Shown here: positions 9,400 to 18,372 of the stretch, one piece after another | Position numbering within the stretch: the stretch's first letter is position 1 | Layout of the letters: each line of letters starts with the position of its first letter | Origin: an uncultured Alphaproteobacteria bacterium | GTDB lineage: Bacteria; Pseudomonadota; Alphaproteobacteria; Methylaequorales; Methylaequoraceae | Direction of reading: 5' to 3' | Assembly (NCBI GenBank): GCA_902595755.1 | Contig: CACJRF010000011.1 | Location: 1 to 57,825, forward strand | DNA length: 57,825 nt | Program-made: the position numbers and the translations under genes | Notes under the pieces: model-generated | Database searches by the model: none | What the model was told of the DNA's origin: nothing | Seen by the model: only the letters and a program-made list of their open reading frames with translations

Positions 9400-10019
9400 C
9401 TATTTTCTTAATATTAATTTTATTAACAATTATTACTATTTCATATTATCTTATGCCAAGCACAAAGAGTAGGTTGATCTTATTCATTTCTCTTATTGTT
9501 GTTACTTCTATTGGCTATATGCTTAAAGGTAATTTTGAAAGTTTCACGTTTAATGAGGAAAATAATAAAATCATTGAGGATATTATTGTCTCAAAAGAAA
9601 AAATTGATGAACTTGATCCAGATAGGTTAATACTTTACTTAGAGAATAAATTGAATAAAAATCCAAAAGATCTTCAAGGATGGTTAATTCTTACAAGAAC
9701 CTGCAGCCTCTCTGGTTATCTCCAAAAAGCAGATCTTTATTTCAAAAAGGGTCTTGAATTGTTTCCATATGATGAAAGTTTACTCCTCGAATATTCTTTA
9801 CTAAAAAAAAATACAAACCAATTTAAGAGTGCTTTAGAAATTCTTTCAAAGCTTAAAGTTATCTCACCAACAAATATTTTTGCAAGAGAGTTAATCATAG
9901 ACATCTTAATTACAATCAATAACAAACAACGTGCTCAAAAAGAATGGAATGAAATGATGAAAAGTAAAAATTTTGATAATAACAAGTTGATTGAAATTAG
10001 GGATAAATTTAAACTATGA
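9396..10019 (+). CDS. ccmI: c-type cytochrome biogenesis protein CcmI, TPR-containing
   Basis: I place the start at the ATG at 9396, which overlaps the ccmH stop (ATGA); a longer in-frame extension to 9336 would run through ccmH. The 207 residues show two hydrophobic helices (about 1-21 and 27-44) followed by helical TPR-like repeats, including LQGWLILTRTCSLSGYLQKADLYFKKGLELFP. CcmI presents the C-terminus of apocytochrome c to CcmF/H. It is the last gene of the ccm operon and its final six bases overlap the convergent pabC. Confidence 0.85.
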   Translation: MTIFLILILLTIITISYYLMPSTKSRLILFISLIVVTSIGYMLKGNFESFTFNEENNKIIEDIIVSKEKIDELDPDRLILYLENKLNKNPKDLQGWLILTRTCSLSGYLQKADLYFKKGLELFPYDESLLLEYSLLKKNTNQFKSALEILSKLKVISPTNIFARELIIDILITINNKQRAQKEWNEMMKSKNFDNNKLIEIRDKFKL

Positions 10020-10901
10020 CAACTCAAGATTATCATTTTTTTTTTTGCTAGATATAGAGAAATATTCGACTAAACTTTTAAGTTCATCAGTAATTACAAA
10101 ACTTACATTTTCCAAATGTTTCACTGGTATAACTCTAATTATTGAGTTTGTAAGAAACATTGCATCAAAATTATTAATTTCAGAGAGTTTTAAATTACAT
10201 TCCATAAAATCGTTAAAGAAAAGATTTGTTTTCTCCTTTATTACCTGACTCATTATCCCTTCAATACCGCATGATTCTAGTTTAGGAAAATACAAAACCT
10301 TATTTTTTATAAAAAAAATATTAGTCATTGTTCCTTCTAATAAATTTCCTGACTTATCAACAAATAAACCTTCAAAATAATTATTATCCCATTCAGAACG
10401 GGCGATTACTGAATCAAGTCTATTTAAATGCTTTATACCAGATATTCTTTTGTTCTCTAAAATATCAGTTTTACATAATTTAACTTTAACTCCAGTATTA
10501 TAAAGTTTTTGATCAATAGTTTTTGCTGGGAAAGATAAAAAAATAATTGTTGGCTTTAAATTTGATTCATATTTATAACCTCTACCACCGACGCCACGAG
10601 TAATTATAATTTTTAAAACACCGCGTTTTATACTACTTTCTAATGATTTCTTTAAAATTTTATTTTTGTAACTGTTTAATAGATCTTTCGACGGCATCGG
10701 AAGTTTAATTTTATTACATCCAATTTTAAGCCTTTCTAAATGCCTATCCCAATATTCAACTCCATAAATTTGCACTTTATTTGATTTAGATGCCTGCCAA
10801 TTCATGGTCTCAAAAATCCCATCTCCATAAGCAAGCCCCCTATCAAGTACAGAAATATTTTTTTTAAAAATTCCATTTATTAGCGAAAAAAAGTCATTCA
10901 T
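10014..10901 (-). CDS. pabC: aminodeoxychorismate lyase, PLP class IV
   Basis: This is a 295-residue class IV PLP enzyme. Family marks are the N-terminal VLDRGLAYGDGIFETM, the Schiff-base lysine in SGIKHLNRLDSV and the glycine loop in GNLLEGTMTNIFF. The ATG at 10901 lies inside the end of pabB with an 8-base overlap, so I prefer it to the longer frame from 10934. The fold is shared with branched-chain and D-amino acid aminotransferases, but coupling to pabB points to 4-amino-4-deoxychorismate lyase, which makes p-aminobenzoate for folate. Its tail overlaps convergent ccmI by six bases. Confidence 0.88.
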   Translation of the reverse strand: MNDFFSLINGIFKKNISVLDRGLAYGDGIFETMNWQASKSNKVQIYGVEYWDRHLERLKIGCNKIKLPMPSKDLLNSYKNKILKKSLESSIKRGVLKIIITRGVGGRGYKYESNLKPTIIFLSFPAKTIDQKLYNTGVKVKLCKTDILENKRISGIKHLNRLDSVIARSEWDNNYFEGLFVDKSGNLLEGTMTNIFFIKNKVLYFPKLESCGIEGIMSQVIKEKTNLFFNDFMECNLKLSEINNFDAMFLTNSIIRVIPVKHLENVSFVITDELKSLVEYFSISSKKKNDNLELS

Positions 10902-12291
10902 CCGAAAACATCTCAACAGTCCTAAGCATTCCATTAGCTTTGGCTTCAGTTTCTAGTGTCTCATTTTGAGGGATCGAATCCGCAACTATTCCACCACCTG
11001 CTCTAAAATATAAGCTTTCTTTTTCTAGCAACATTGTTCTTATCAATATATTAAAATCAATATTTCCATTATGTGTCAAATAACCAATTGAGCCTGTATA
11101 AGGCCCACGACCCTCTTTCTCTAACTCACCTAATATTTCCATACACCTAACCTTAGGGCACCCTGTTATTGTTCCACCGGGAAAAACAGCCATAATTGCA
11201 TCTAAGGGTAAAACATTTTTTTTTAATTTTCCACTTATGTTCGAAACGATATGATGGACGTGAGCATATGACTCAATAGTCATCATTTCGTCAACTTTCA
11301 CACTACCAGGCAGACAAACTCTTGAAATATCATTTCTTTCGAGATCAACTAACATTAAGTGTTCTGCCTTTTCTTTATCAGAATTAATTAATTCATTAGA
11401 AAGTTCAATATCTAAAAGTCCAGAACGTCCCCTTGGCCTTGTTCCCGCTATTGGTCTAGTCTCGAGATGATCTTTATTAATTGATAACAATCTTTCTGGT
11501 GATGAGCTTATTATACTACTATCTTCATACCTCACTAAAGCTGCAAAAGGGGAAGGGTTCTTAAATCTTAACTGCCTATAAATATCAATATCTGAAATAG
11601 TTTCATTAATCCTAAAGTTCCAAAGTCTAGATAAATTTGCCTGAAAAATTTCACCTTGATATATATAATCAATACAAGTTCTCACCTGACTTTGATGTTC
11701 ATCTTCAGAGCCTTTGCTTACAACTTCTATTTTTCCAGTAGTTTTTGGTCTTTTATCTTCTGGATCGATATTTGAAATATCATTTAGAATATTTTGAAAA
11801 TCCTCTTCATAACCATTTATCTTATCCGATACTAAAAATAACTTTCGTGATATATTATCATAAACAATGGCTGTGCTTACCCTAGCGGCAAAGGCATCAG
11901 GTAAAATAAATGGAGAATCAGGAATATTTAGCTTTGTCTCAACCTCTCTAGCCATTTCATAACCTAAATATATAAACCATCCACCAAAAAAAGGAATTTT
12001 ATAATCATCCTCATAAATATCTTGCTGACTTAGCTTTTCTGTTTGCCAAATACTTTTAAGGTCAGAAAAAAAGAAGTTTTTTTTATCTTTTTTTAAAACA
12101 ATCCGTGGTGAAAAAAATAAAATCGAGCTCCTATTCAACTTATTTCCTCGTGAAGAACTTTCTAGTAAAAAAGGATACTTGCTTGGATTTATCTCCGCTA
12201 GTTTTAGAAGATCAAAAGATTCATTCTTATTTAAGTTGCATACTAAATAAGTGAAGTTTTGTTGTTTTTTTTTTTTAAAATTTAATTTCAT
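10894..12291 (-). CDS. pabB: aminodeoxychorismate synthase component I
   Basis: This 465-residue chorismate-utilising enzyme has TrpE/PabB hallmarks: [39 protein letters not shown] (280-290), [12 protein letters not shown] and the C-terminal [11 protein letters not shown] with [10 protein letters not shown]. It would aminate chorismate to 4-amino-4-deoxychorismate, with ammonia from a PabA/TrpG glutaminase encoded elsewhere. Residue 281-282 is Ile-Ala rather than the Ile-Lys of E. coli PabB PIKGT. Anthranilate synthase is therefore the alternative, but the 8-base overlap with pabC favours PabB. It is divergent from the FAD oxidoreductase gene. Confidence 0.87.
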   Translation of the reverse strand: MKLNFKKKKQQNFTYLVCNLNKNESFDLLKLAEINPSKYPFLLESSSRGNKLNRSSILFFSPRIVLKKDKKNFFFSDLKSIWQTEKLSQQDIYEDDYKIPFFGGWFIYLGYEMAREVETKLNIPDSPFILPDAFAARVSTAIVYDNISRKLFLVSDKINGYEEDFQNILNDISNIDPEDKRPKTTGKIEVVSKGSEDEHQSQVRTCIDYIYQGEIFQANLSRLWNFRINETISDIDIYRQLRFKNPSPFAALVRYEDSSIISSSPERLLSINKDHLETRPIAGTRPRGRSGLLDIELSNELINSDKEKAEHLMLVDLERNDISRVCLPGSVKVDEMMTIESYAHVHHIVSNISGKLKKNVLPLDAIMAVFPGGTITGCPKVRCMEILGELEKEGRGPYTGSIGYLTHNGNIDFNILIRTMLLEKESLYFRAGGGIVADSIPQNETLETEAKANGMLRTVEMFSDE

Positions 12292-12296
12292 TGAAT

Positions 12297-12324
12297 TTGA
12301 CTTATAATTTATTAGTTATATCAA
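12297..12324 (+). promoter_or_regulatory. possible sigma70-type promoter for the FAD oxidoreductase gene
   Basis: TTGACT at 12297 and TATCAA at 12319 are 16 bases apart, and the ATG at 12345 is 20 bases further on. The gap between the divergent pabB and oxidoreductase starts is only 53 bases, so both promoters must fall here or overlap the genes. The -10 match is weak and AT-rich sequence gives chance hits. Confidence 0.35.
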
Positions 12325-12344
12325 TAAAAAATAGGATTTTAAAT

Positions 12345-13625
12345 ATGTATCATACAGTTATTATTGGAGGAGGTTGCTTAGGCGCAGCCACTGCAGTTTC
12401 CTTACAGAGAAAGCTCAACTCTATTGGTAAAGGTGAAAAAGTTTGCCTCATAGAAAAAGCAGTATTATGTGCAGCAGAATCTTCGAGACATTCTGGTATA
12501 GTTAGATCTGCTAATGCAGATCCAGATGCTTCAATGATGGCTAATCTTAGCACTAAAATGTGGAAAGACTTATCTGGAATTTGGGGACTTAAGATGGAGC
12601 TTGACGAGTTTGGGGCTATATGGATTGCGAAAAAAAATGAGGATGGGGAAAATCCTGCATGGTCAGAGCTTGCAGAGAGAATGAAAAAAATAGATCTTAC
12701 TTTTGAAGAAATTTCATCCAAGTCAGCAATTTCTAAATGCGGTACGACCTTGATAACAGATGAAAATGAATCATATTTTTTCGAACCGGACGCTTTTCAA
12801 TTGGACCCAAGTATTCTTAGATCCACACTATACAATGCAATCGATGCTAATGGAGTCGATTTATATGAAAAAACAGAGGTTGATTCTATCATCTTCAAAG
12901 GTAATGAAATTATTGGATGTACAACAAATAATGGAAAATTCGATGCAAAAAATTTTGTGAATGCGACCGGGGCATGGAGTTCACAACTATTCTCAAAAAT
13001 TGGACTAAAGATTCCTGTCACAATCGAACCTGTGTCAGTCGTAAATTGGATGGAAAGTCCGCGCCAAATTAAATATGAATACCCTATAATTGCTGACTAT
13101 ACTAACCTTTGTTATTTCAGATCATGGCGAGGAAATAAGATGCACGCTCATCAACCTAGAAAAAGATCTGTTTACGAGATTGCTAAAAACTTCATTAATG
13201 ACCTAACTGCGGTCAATGGAGGAGAATATTTAAATGAGCCAATGAATCAGTCTCTTGCTTACAACCAAATTAAAAATTACGAGGACATCTCAAAAAAAAG
13301 ATTTTCTAATATTGACAAAACCGTCTATGCTTCTGGATATCGTTCATTTTTTGATATTACACCTGATTTAAGATTTATACTTGGTAAAGATTCGAAATAC
13401 ACTAATCTTTTTCATAATTTAGGGTCGGGGCAAGCAATGAAGTATTGCCCAGTCCTTGGTGAATCAGTAGCTGAAGAAATAATGAACGAATCCCTGATGA
13501 CAAAAAAGTTCGACTATAAAAAATTTAGTATTAATAGATTTGGCGATGATTACATGAAAGCCTTTTGGAACCTGGTCCAAGGTGAGGAAAATACGCTTCA
13601 TAGACAGGGTAAGAACACACTTTAG
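12345..13625 (+). CDS. FAD-dependent oxidoreductase, DadA/glycine oxidase-like
   Basis: This 426-residue flavoprotein opens with the dinucleotide-binding fold HTVIIGGGCLGAATAVSL. It carries the DAO-family features SSRHSGIVRSA, NATGAWSSQL and a C-terminal FAD-binding stretch HNLGSGQAMKYCPVLGE. The fold covers D-amino acid, sarcosine and dimethylglycine oxidases/dehydrogenases; nothing here identifies the substrate. I use the ATG at 12345, 18 codons inside a longer TTG-started frame, because it places the Rossmann strand at the N-terminus. It ends in a 4-base convergent overlap (TTAG) with the cNMP-binding gene. Confidence 0.85.
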   Translation: MYHTVIIGGGCLGAATAVSLQRKLNSIGKGEKVCLIEKAVLCAAESSRHSGIVRSANADPDASMMANLSTKMWKDLSGIWGLKMELDEFGAIWIAKKNEDGENPAWSELAERMKKIDLTFEEISSKSAISKCGTTLITDENESYFFEPDAFQLDPSILRSTLYNAIDANGVDLYEKTEVDSIIFKGNEIIGCTTNNGKFDAKNFVNATGAWSSQLFSKIGLKIPVTIEPVSVVNWMESPRQIKYEYPIIADYTNLCYFRSWRGNKMHAHQPRKRSVYEIAKNFINDLTAVNGGEYLNEPMNQSLAYNQIKNYEDISKKRFSNIDKTVYASGYRSFFDITPDLRFILGKDSKYTNLFHNLGSGQAMKYCPVLGESVAEEIMNESLMTKKFDYKKFSINRFGDDYMKAFWNLVQGEENTLHRQGKNTL

Positions 13626-14026
13626 TCTTTCTCATCCGATAAGGAGGTCATTACGTTAAGGCTTCTCCAGAAGTCCTCACTCTTCATATTTATATCATTT
13701 AGCCTTATCAACAAACTCCTCATAATTGCCCTAACAACTGGATCAGCATCCCTAATCTTTTTTTTAATTGTTTTCTCATTTATTGGATAAAGAATACAAT
13801 TAGTTGAAGCTTCTGCAGTTACCGATCTTGATTCATCTAAAGATGGTCCCCTTTCTCCAAATATTTCTCCTTCTCCAATCTGACCAAGTAAAAGTCCACC
13901 GGGACTGTAAATATTAACCTTACCTGAGTGAACATAATATGCAAAATGAGCTTTCTCACCTTTAGAATATATTTTACTCCCTTTGGAAAATTTAAGTTGA
14001 TCAATTCCTAATTTTTTAACTTCCAT
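13622..14026 (-). CDS. small cyclic-nucleotide-binding domain protein without DNA-binding domain
   Basis: The 134 residues are almost entirely one cNMP-binding beta-barrel: FSKGSKIYSKGEKAHFAYYV, then SGKVNIYSPGG, then the phosphate-binding cassette GEIFGERGPSLDESRSVTAE with the conserved Arg. There is no CRP-type helix-turn-helix after it, only a helical tail with RSLLIRLNDIN. Such proteins usually act as ligand sensors for a partner. I chose the ATG at 14026 over a TTG at 14041; this gives an 11-base overlap with the upstream gene, so the two are probably co-translated. Ligand and partner are unknown. Confidence 0.85.
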   Translation of the reverse strand: MEVKKLGIDQLKFSKGSKIYSKGEKAHFAYYVHSGKVNIYSPGGLLLGQIGEGEIFGERGPSLDESRSVTAEASTNCILYPINEKTIKKKIRDADPVVRAIMRSLLIRLNDINMKSEDFWRSLNVMTSLSDEKD

Positions 14027-15395
14027 TAATCTTTTCCTCAAAATATTTTAGGTTTTTAATATATCTTTTTGAAACAACTCTTTTATCACTAAATATCCTA
14101 CTAAATAAATTACTAGATACTAAATGATCATTGAGACAGTAATTTGATTTTACATCGAAATTCAAATTTCTCAGAGCTTTTTCTAAAATTCTAACTAAAT
14201 TTGTTTTAACATTTTTTTCATGTTTTAAACAAAAATAAATTTTGTCTTTTACAAGATAGATTGGATTATCTCGACTTAAGGAAACTTTCAGTAGTTCTAA
14301 GAATACTTTAGAGCAAAACTCAAGCCACTTATTATAAACCCCATGATCATAAAATTTAAAAACTCTTTTGTTGTTATTAATAAATGTAAAAATTATCTTT
14401 TTTAATTCTGAATTTTCATAATCTCTAAAACCAAATCTTTTTTTTTCTCTTAAAAAGATTTGTATAAATTTTTCTTTATTTTTTGATTTAATATATTTTA
14501 GTAAAATATAGCATTTCTCACTATAACTTAAATCATCAACCGAAGAACTTTGTATATCAACAATACAATCATCATGAAAAGAAAGAAAATTTGGGAAAAT
14601 GTCTAGTAGATCAAAATATATACTCTCTTGATTATTAATGATAAATTCTGTTTTGTATCTCATGACCAAATTTTCATCTAACTTATCCCACCAACATCCA
14701 CCGAGAATAGGGTCTGTTGAAAATTTTTCCAGAAAATAACAATTTAATACAGAATTTGATATGAACAAATTAATTAACTTTCCATTATAATTTTTTAGGT
14801 TTTTAGCATTGTAATAAGGAATATCAAATAAACTCTTTTGAATTATTTTATTGTAGTTTTCTAAAATTTCTCTTAATTCATGTGTTTTGAAATTATCATT
14901 ATATTCTCTTATAATGTTATTTTGGTACAAATAAATAAATTCTCTTTTTTCATGATGGATAGAACAAGACTTATTTAATTTAACTTTTTTGAATTCGTTA
15001 ATGAGTTTATCCTTTGCTTTAATACGTGATAAACGACTTTTTTTTTTCCTTAAATCGAAAAATCCAGGGAAAAACTCTAGTAATTCATTCTCTCTTAAAT
15101 AGTTAATAACCTTGATGCAATATGATGAAATTTTATTTGGGTTATACCGTGAATTTGAATTGTAACCTCTTTTTGACATCGATACCGAAAGAAATTGTTC
15201 TTCAGATTCAAGCCAACAAAAAAAAAGCTCCGTAATAATAAAATTAAAATGCTTCTGGAAAAGTTTATTTTTTTTTAAAGTAGCATTAGTTACAAGGTCA
15301 TCAAAAATATTCTTAGCAAACTCGTTATTTAGATTCTTTTGTAAATCGAATGCTCTACTAAAATCAAAATTAGTTTGATAGTTCTCTAAATTCAT
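14016..15395 (-). CDS. diverged replication/polymerase-like protein of unknown function
   Basis: This 459-residue basic, Asn/Lys-rich protein has no certain name. Residues 74-136 look like a winged helix: a SRYN / VINYLRENELLEFFPGF / SRLSRIKAKDKLI series. Residues 229-272 contain GGCWWDKL, then IINNQE, then YFDLLDIFPNFL. As I recall it, this order matches an uncharacterised alphaproteobacterial/phage-type family with GGRFYGGWW ... INGE ... ELDYSxLHPRLL and a later HDSF motif, which resembles polymerase motifs A and C. Here Asp262 and Asp384 (in LVKDKIYF) could correspond to the two acidic positions, while the flanking Y-S and His are lost. It overlaps the cNMP-binding gene. Function is unproven. 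Confidence 0.5.
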   Translation of the reverse strand: MNLENYQTNFDFSRAFDLQKNLNNEFAKNIFDDLVTNATLKKNKLFQKHFNFIITELFFCWLESEEQFLSVSMSKRGYNSNSRYNPNKISSYCIKVINYLRENELLEFFPGFFDLRKKKSRLSRIKAKDKLINEFKKVKLNKSCSIHHEKREFIYLYQNNIIREYNDNFKTHELREILENYNKIIQKSLFDIPYYNAKNLKNYNGKLINLFISNSVLNCYFLEKFSTDPILGGCWWDKLDENLVMRYKTEFIINNQESIYFDLLDIFPNFLSFHDDCIVDIQSSSVDDLSYSEKCYILLKYIKSKNKEKFIQIFLREKKRFGFRDYENSELKKIIFTFINNNKRVFKFYDHGVYNKWLEFCSKVFLELLKVSLSRDNPIYLVKDKIYFCLKHEKNVKTNLVRILEKALRNLNFDVKSNYCLNDHLVSSNLFSRIFSDKRVVSKRYIKNLKYFEEKINGS

Positions 15396-15412
15396 AATAT
15401 AAAAATTTCACT

Positions 15413-15700
15413 ATGATTTTTGTTGATTTTTTTATGTACATTATTTACCAAATTCTAAACTTATATAAATATTCCGTTATAGTTTATGTTATAATTAGTA
15501 TGCTAATCTCATTCAATGTAATTAATATAAATAATCAATTCATATCAATGATTATGAATTTTTTGTTTAAATTAGTTGAACCATCTCTAAGAATCATTAG
15601 GAGGATAATTCCAAATTTTGGATCAATTGATATAACACCAGTTATTTTAATAATATTAATTGAATCAATTCTGTATATAATAACAAAATATAGTTTTTAG
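15413..15700 (+). CDS. YggT family membrane protein
   Basis: This 95-residue protein has two hydrophobic regions (about 5-32 and 75-92) flanking the family signature [21 protein letters not shown] (about 55-75). Members sit in the inner membrane; proposed roles include osmotic tolerance and cell division/envelope maintenance. The start is the ATG at 15413, only 17 bases from the divergent start of the polymerase-like gene. folD follows 11 bases later, so the two form a pair. Confidence 0.85.
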   Translation: MIFVDFFMYIIYQILNLYKYSVIVYVIISMLISFNVININNQFISMIMNFLFKLVEPSLRIIRRIIPNFGSIDITPVILIILIESILYIITKYSF

Positions 15701-15711
15701 TAGGAGCAATT

Positions 15712-16617
15712 ATGAGTGAAAATAAAATAATAGATGGTAAAGAAATATCAGAAAAAATTAGAAAAAGAATAAAATCATTTGGTTCTGAATTAATTGAAAA
15801 ATCTGGAAAAGTTCCTGGCCTAGCAGTTGTATTAGTTGGTGAAAACCCTGCAAGTAGAGTTTATGTAAGAAATAAAACAGAAAAGACAAAAGAAGTTGGG
15901 TTTCAGTCTATTGAACATAAACTTAACGAAGATGTCTCTGAAGAAAAACTTCTCGGTTTAGTTGAAAAACTAAATAAAGATGACAACGTTCAAGGGATTC
16001 TTGTTCAACTCCCACTTCCAAAACATATCAATTCTGATAAAGTTTTAGATTCCATTCTTCCTGTTAAGGATGTCGACGGCTTTCATGCTGTCAATGTGGG
16101 GAAACTTTGGTCAGGTCTTAACTCTTTAGTTCCTTGTACTCCTTTGGGATGTAGCATACTTCTTAAAATGATAAATGATGACCTCTCAGGTCAACACGCT
16201 GTAATTATTGGGCGATCAAATATTGTTGGCAAACCCATGGCAGCCTTGCTTCTGGGGATGAATGCTACTGTTTCGATTTGCCACTCGAGAACTAAGGACC
16301 TTCCTGCTATAGTAAGACAGGCAGATATTGTTGTTCCTGCCGTTGGTATTCCAGAAATGGTTAAAGGTGATTGGATAAGAGAAGGCGCTGTAGTAATTGA
16401 TGTTGGAATAAATAGAATTGAGAGAGATGGTAAAAATATTCTTGTTGGAGATGCTAACTATAATGAATGCTATGATAAAGCATCGAGAATAACCCCTGTA
16501 CCAGGGGGTGTTGGACCTATGACAATTGCATGTCTACTTCTCAACACTTTACTTACATCATATACTCAGTTTGACCTAGAAATGCCAGATTTAAGTTCTA
16601 TTCTTAAGGATCTTTAA
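15712..16617 (+). CDS. folD: bifunctional methylenetetrahydrofolate dehydrogenase/cyclohydrolase FolD
   Basis: This 301-residue cytosolic enzyme interconverts 5,10-methylene-, methenyl- and 10-formyl-tetrahydrofolate. Signatures seen are the [20 protein letters not shown] region, [22 protein letters not shown], the NADP-binding [15 protein letters not shown] and [15 protein letters not shown]. Catalytic Lys is in [13 protein letters not shown] lies eight bases before the ATG. The last 27 bases run into the convergent argG coding sequence. Confidence 0.97.
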   Translation: MSENKIIDGKEISEKIRKRIKSFGSELIEKSGKVPGLAVVLVGENPASRVYVRNKTEKTKEVGFQSIEHKLNEDVSEEKLLGLVEKLNKDDNVQGILVQLPLPKHINSDKVLDSILPVKDVDGFHAVNVGKLWSGLNSLVPCTPLGCSILLKMINDDLSGQHAVIIGRSNIVGKPMAALLLGMNATVSICHSRTKDLPAIVRQADIVVPAVGIPEMVKGDWIREGAVVIDVGINRIERDGKNILVGDANYNECYDKASRITPVPGGVGPMTIACLLLNTLLTSYTQFDLEMPDLSSILKDL

Positions 16618-17787
16618 CCTTAAAGCATTCAGTTTTATAAAACCTTCCGCATCTTCCTGATTGTAGACGGTGTCTTCTTCAAACGTTGCCATACTTTGAG
16701 AATACAAGCTATCTTCAGACTTCCTCCCAACAACAATTATATTACCTTTATAAATTTTTAGTTTTACCAAACCATTTACTTTTTTCTGACTTTGATCAAC
16801 AAGTGACTGAAGCATTATTCTCTCTGGCGAAAACCAAAAACCATTATAAATTAATTTAGCGTATTTTGGCATTATTTCATCTTTTAAGTGGCAAGATTCT
16901 CCGTCAAGAGTTAAACTTTCCATTGCTCTTCTTGCTACTAAAAGAATTTCTCCCCCAGGTGTTTCATATACTCCACGAGATTTCATCCCAACATACCTAT
17001 TTTCTACAATATCTAATCTACCAACACCATTTTCGCCTCCTATTTGATTAAGTTTAGATAAAAGTTTTGATGGTGACAGTTTTTCGTCATTGATTGATGT
17101 AGGGTCCCCATTTTGAAAACTTATTGTTATAAAGGTTGGCTTATCTGGTGCATCCTCTGGGTTTTTTGTTCTTAAAAACATGCTCTCATCAGGTTCTAAC
17201 CAAGGGTCCTCTAATATCTTCCCCTCATATGATGTATGTAAAAGATTCGCATCCATGGAATACGGTGCCTCATTGAGTTTATCTTTTGGTACATTAATCT
17301 GATTTTGCATGGCATAATCTAGAAGTTGTGCTCTTGACTTTAGATCCCACTCGCGCCACGGGGCAATCACTTTTATTTTTGGGTCATTTGCATAATAACC
17401 TAATTCAAACCTAACCTGATCATTTCCTTTTCCAGTGGCACCATGAGAAACAAATTCTGCTCCAACTTCATGAGCAATCTCTATTTGTCTTTTCGCAATT
17501 AATGGTCTCGCAATAGAAGTACCTAATAAATAACAACCTTCATATAATGTATTTGCCCTAAACATAGGAAAAACGTAATCTCTGACAAATTCATCTTGTA
17601 AATCTTCAACGAAAATTTGTTTAACACCCAACTGCTCAGCTTTTTCCTTAGCATCCTTAATTTCAACACCCTGTCCAATATCTGCTGTAAAAGTAACCAC
17701 CTCTGCATCATATTCATTTTGAAGCCATTTCAGGATTATTGATGTATCAAGTCCACCGGAGAAAGCTAAGACGATTTTCTTTTTCAT
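16591..17787 (-). CDS. argG: argininosuccinate synthase
   Basis: This 398-residue enzyme condenses citrulline and aspartate in arginine synthesis with ATP. The PP-loop [15 protein letters not shown] is at the N-terminus, and [19 protein letters not shown] and [11 protein letters not shown] are intact. The length fits the class exactly. Its 3' end overlaps folD by 27 bases on the opposite strand. The start lies 6 bases after the stop of the IalB-like gene on the same strand, so the two are probably co-transcribed. Confidence 0.97.
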   Translation of the reverse strand: MKKKIVLAFSGGLDTSIILKWLQNEYDAEVVTFTADIGQGVEIKDAKEKAEQLGVKQIFVEDLQDEFVRDYVFPMFRANTLYEGCYLLGTSIARPLIAKRQIEIAHEVGAEFVSHGATGKGNDQVRFELGYYANDPKIKVIAPWREWDLKSRAQLLDYAMQNQINVPKDKLNEAPYSMDANLLHTSYEGKILEDPWLEPDESMFLRTKNPEDAPDKPTFITISFQNGDPTSINDEKLSPSKLLSKLNQIGGENGVGRLDIVENRYVGMKSRGVYETPGGEILLVARRAMESLTLDGESCHLKDEIMPKYAKLIYNGFWFSPERIMLQSLVDQSQKKVNGLVKLKIYKGNIIVVGRKSEDSLYSQSMATFEEDTVYNQEDAEGFIKLNALRLKILKNRT

Positions 17788-17793
17788 AATAAA

Positions 17794-18327
17794 TTACTTT
17801 TTTTTACAAGCTTCATTTATCGACTGATATGCTTTACTGAAACCCATCAGAGAGAATGTATCGGTTGTGATTGTCCCTCTTGAAGAAGTTCCAACAACTT
17901 TCATTTTCATTGAAGATTTTAAATATCGTATAATTTTTTCATCCTCTGAAGGGCTAAAACTCCAGGCTCTCGAACCTGAAGTAAATAGTTGGAATTTAAG
18001 ATCCCCAATAAAAATTTCTGGGTTGCTATCTGTTTTGAAATTATATCCTGCTACTATACTAAACTCATTCCATTTATCTTGCCCAGGCAGATGAGTAATA
18101 ATAGCAAATATATCACCCCTTCTTTTATAATTTCCCTCTGACTTTTTGGGCTTAGTTACAGCCATACAAGCTAAATTTTTTCCTTCACCTTCAGCATAGG
18201 ACGCCCAGTCTTTAAATTTAGCTATTTCTTTAGGTACAAGTAGAATTGGGTAAAAGTAAATTAGGAAGAAAAAAAATAAAACTGACTTAAATTTTAAAGA
18301 AAAATTAAACATTATTTTTATTGACAT
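17794..18327 (-). CDS. IalB-family secreted protein
   Basis: This 177-residue protein has an N-terminal hydrophobic segment (about 13-30) that serves as a signal peptide, followed by the pattern FKDWASYAEGEGKNLACMAV. The rest matches invasion-associated locus B proteins, including TSGSRAWSFSPSEDEKIIRYLKSS-like charged turns and a late Cys in NEACKKK. Two cysteines (in the mature N- and C-terminal parts) may pair. The family is widespread in free-living alphaproteobacteria, so the name does not imply invasion. Met6 at 18312 is an alternative start. It lies immediately upstream of argG. Confidence 0.75.
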   Translation of the reverse strand: MSIKIMFNFSLKFKSVLFFFFLIYFYPILLVPKEIAKFKDWASYAEGEGKNLACMAVTKPKKSEGNYKRRGDIFAIITHLPGQDKWNEFSIVAGYNFKTDSNPEIFIGDLKFQLFTSGSRAWSFSPSEDEKIIRYLKSSMKMKVVGTSSRGTITTDTFSLMGFSKAYQSINEACKKK

Positions 18328-18372
18328 AATTAAGTGTAAATTGCAAGAAACTATAATTGATTTTAATAAAAA

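Noticed and set aside
12350-12721. 123-codon minus-strand ORF inside the FAD oxidoreductase gene
   Set aside because: It mirrors the conserved Rossmann region of a clear flavoprotein and has no independent motif.
14016-15395. Malonyl-CoA decarboxylase as identity of the unknown 459-residue protein
   Set aside because: The length is similar, but the characteristic decarboxylase motifs are absent and the winged-helix plus GGxWW pattern fits a different family better.
17794-18327. IalB-like gene as evidence of a pathogen
   Set aside because: IalB-family proteins are common in free-living alphaproteobacteria, and nothing else in the window suggests host invasion.
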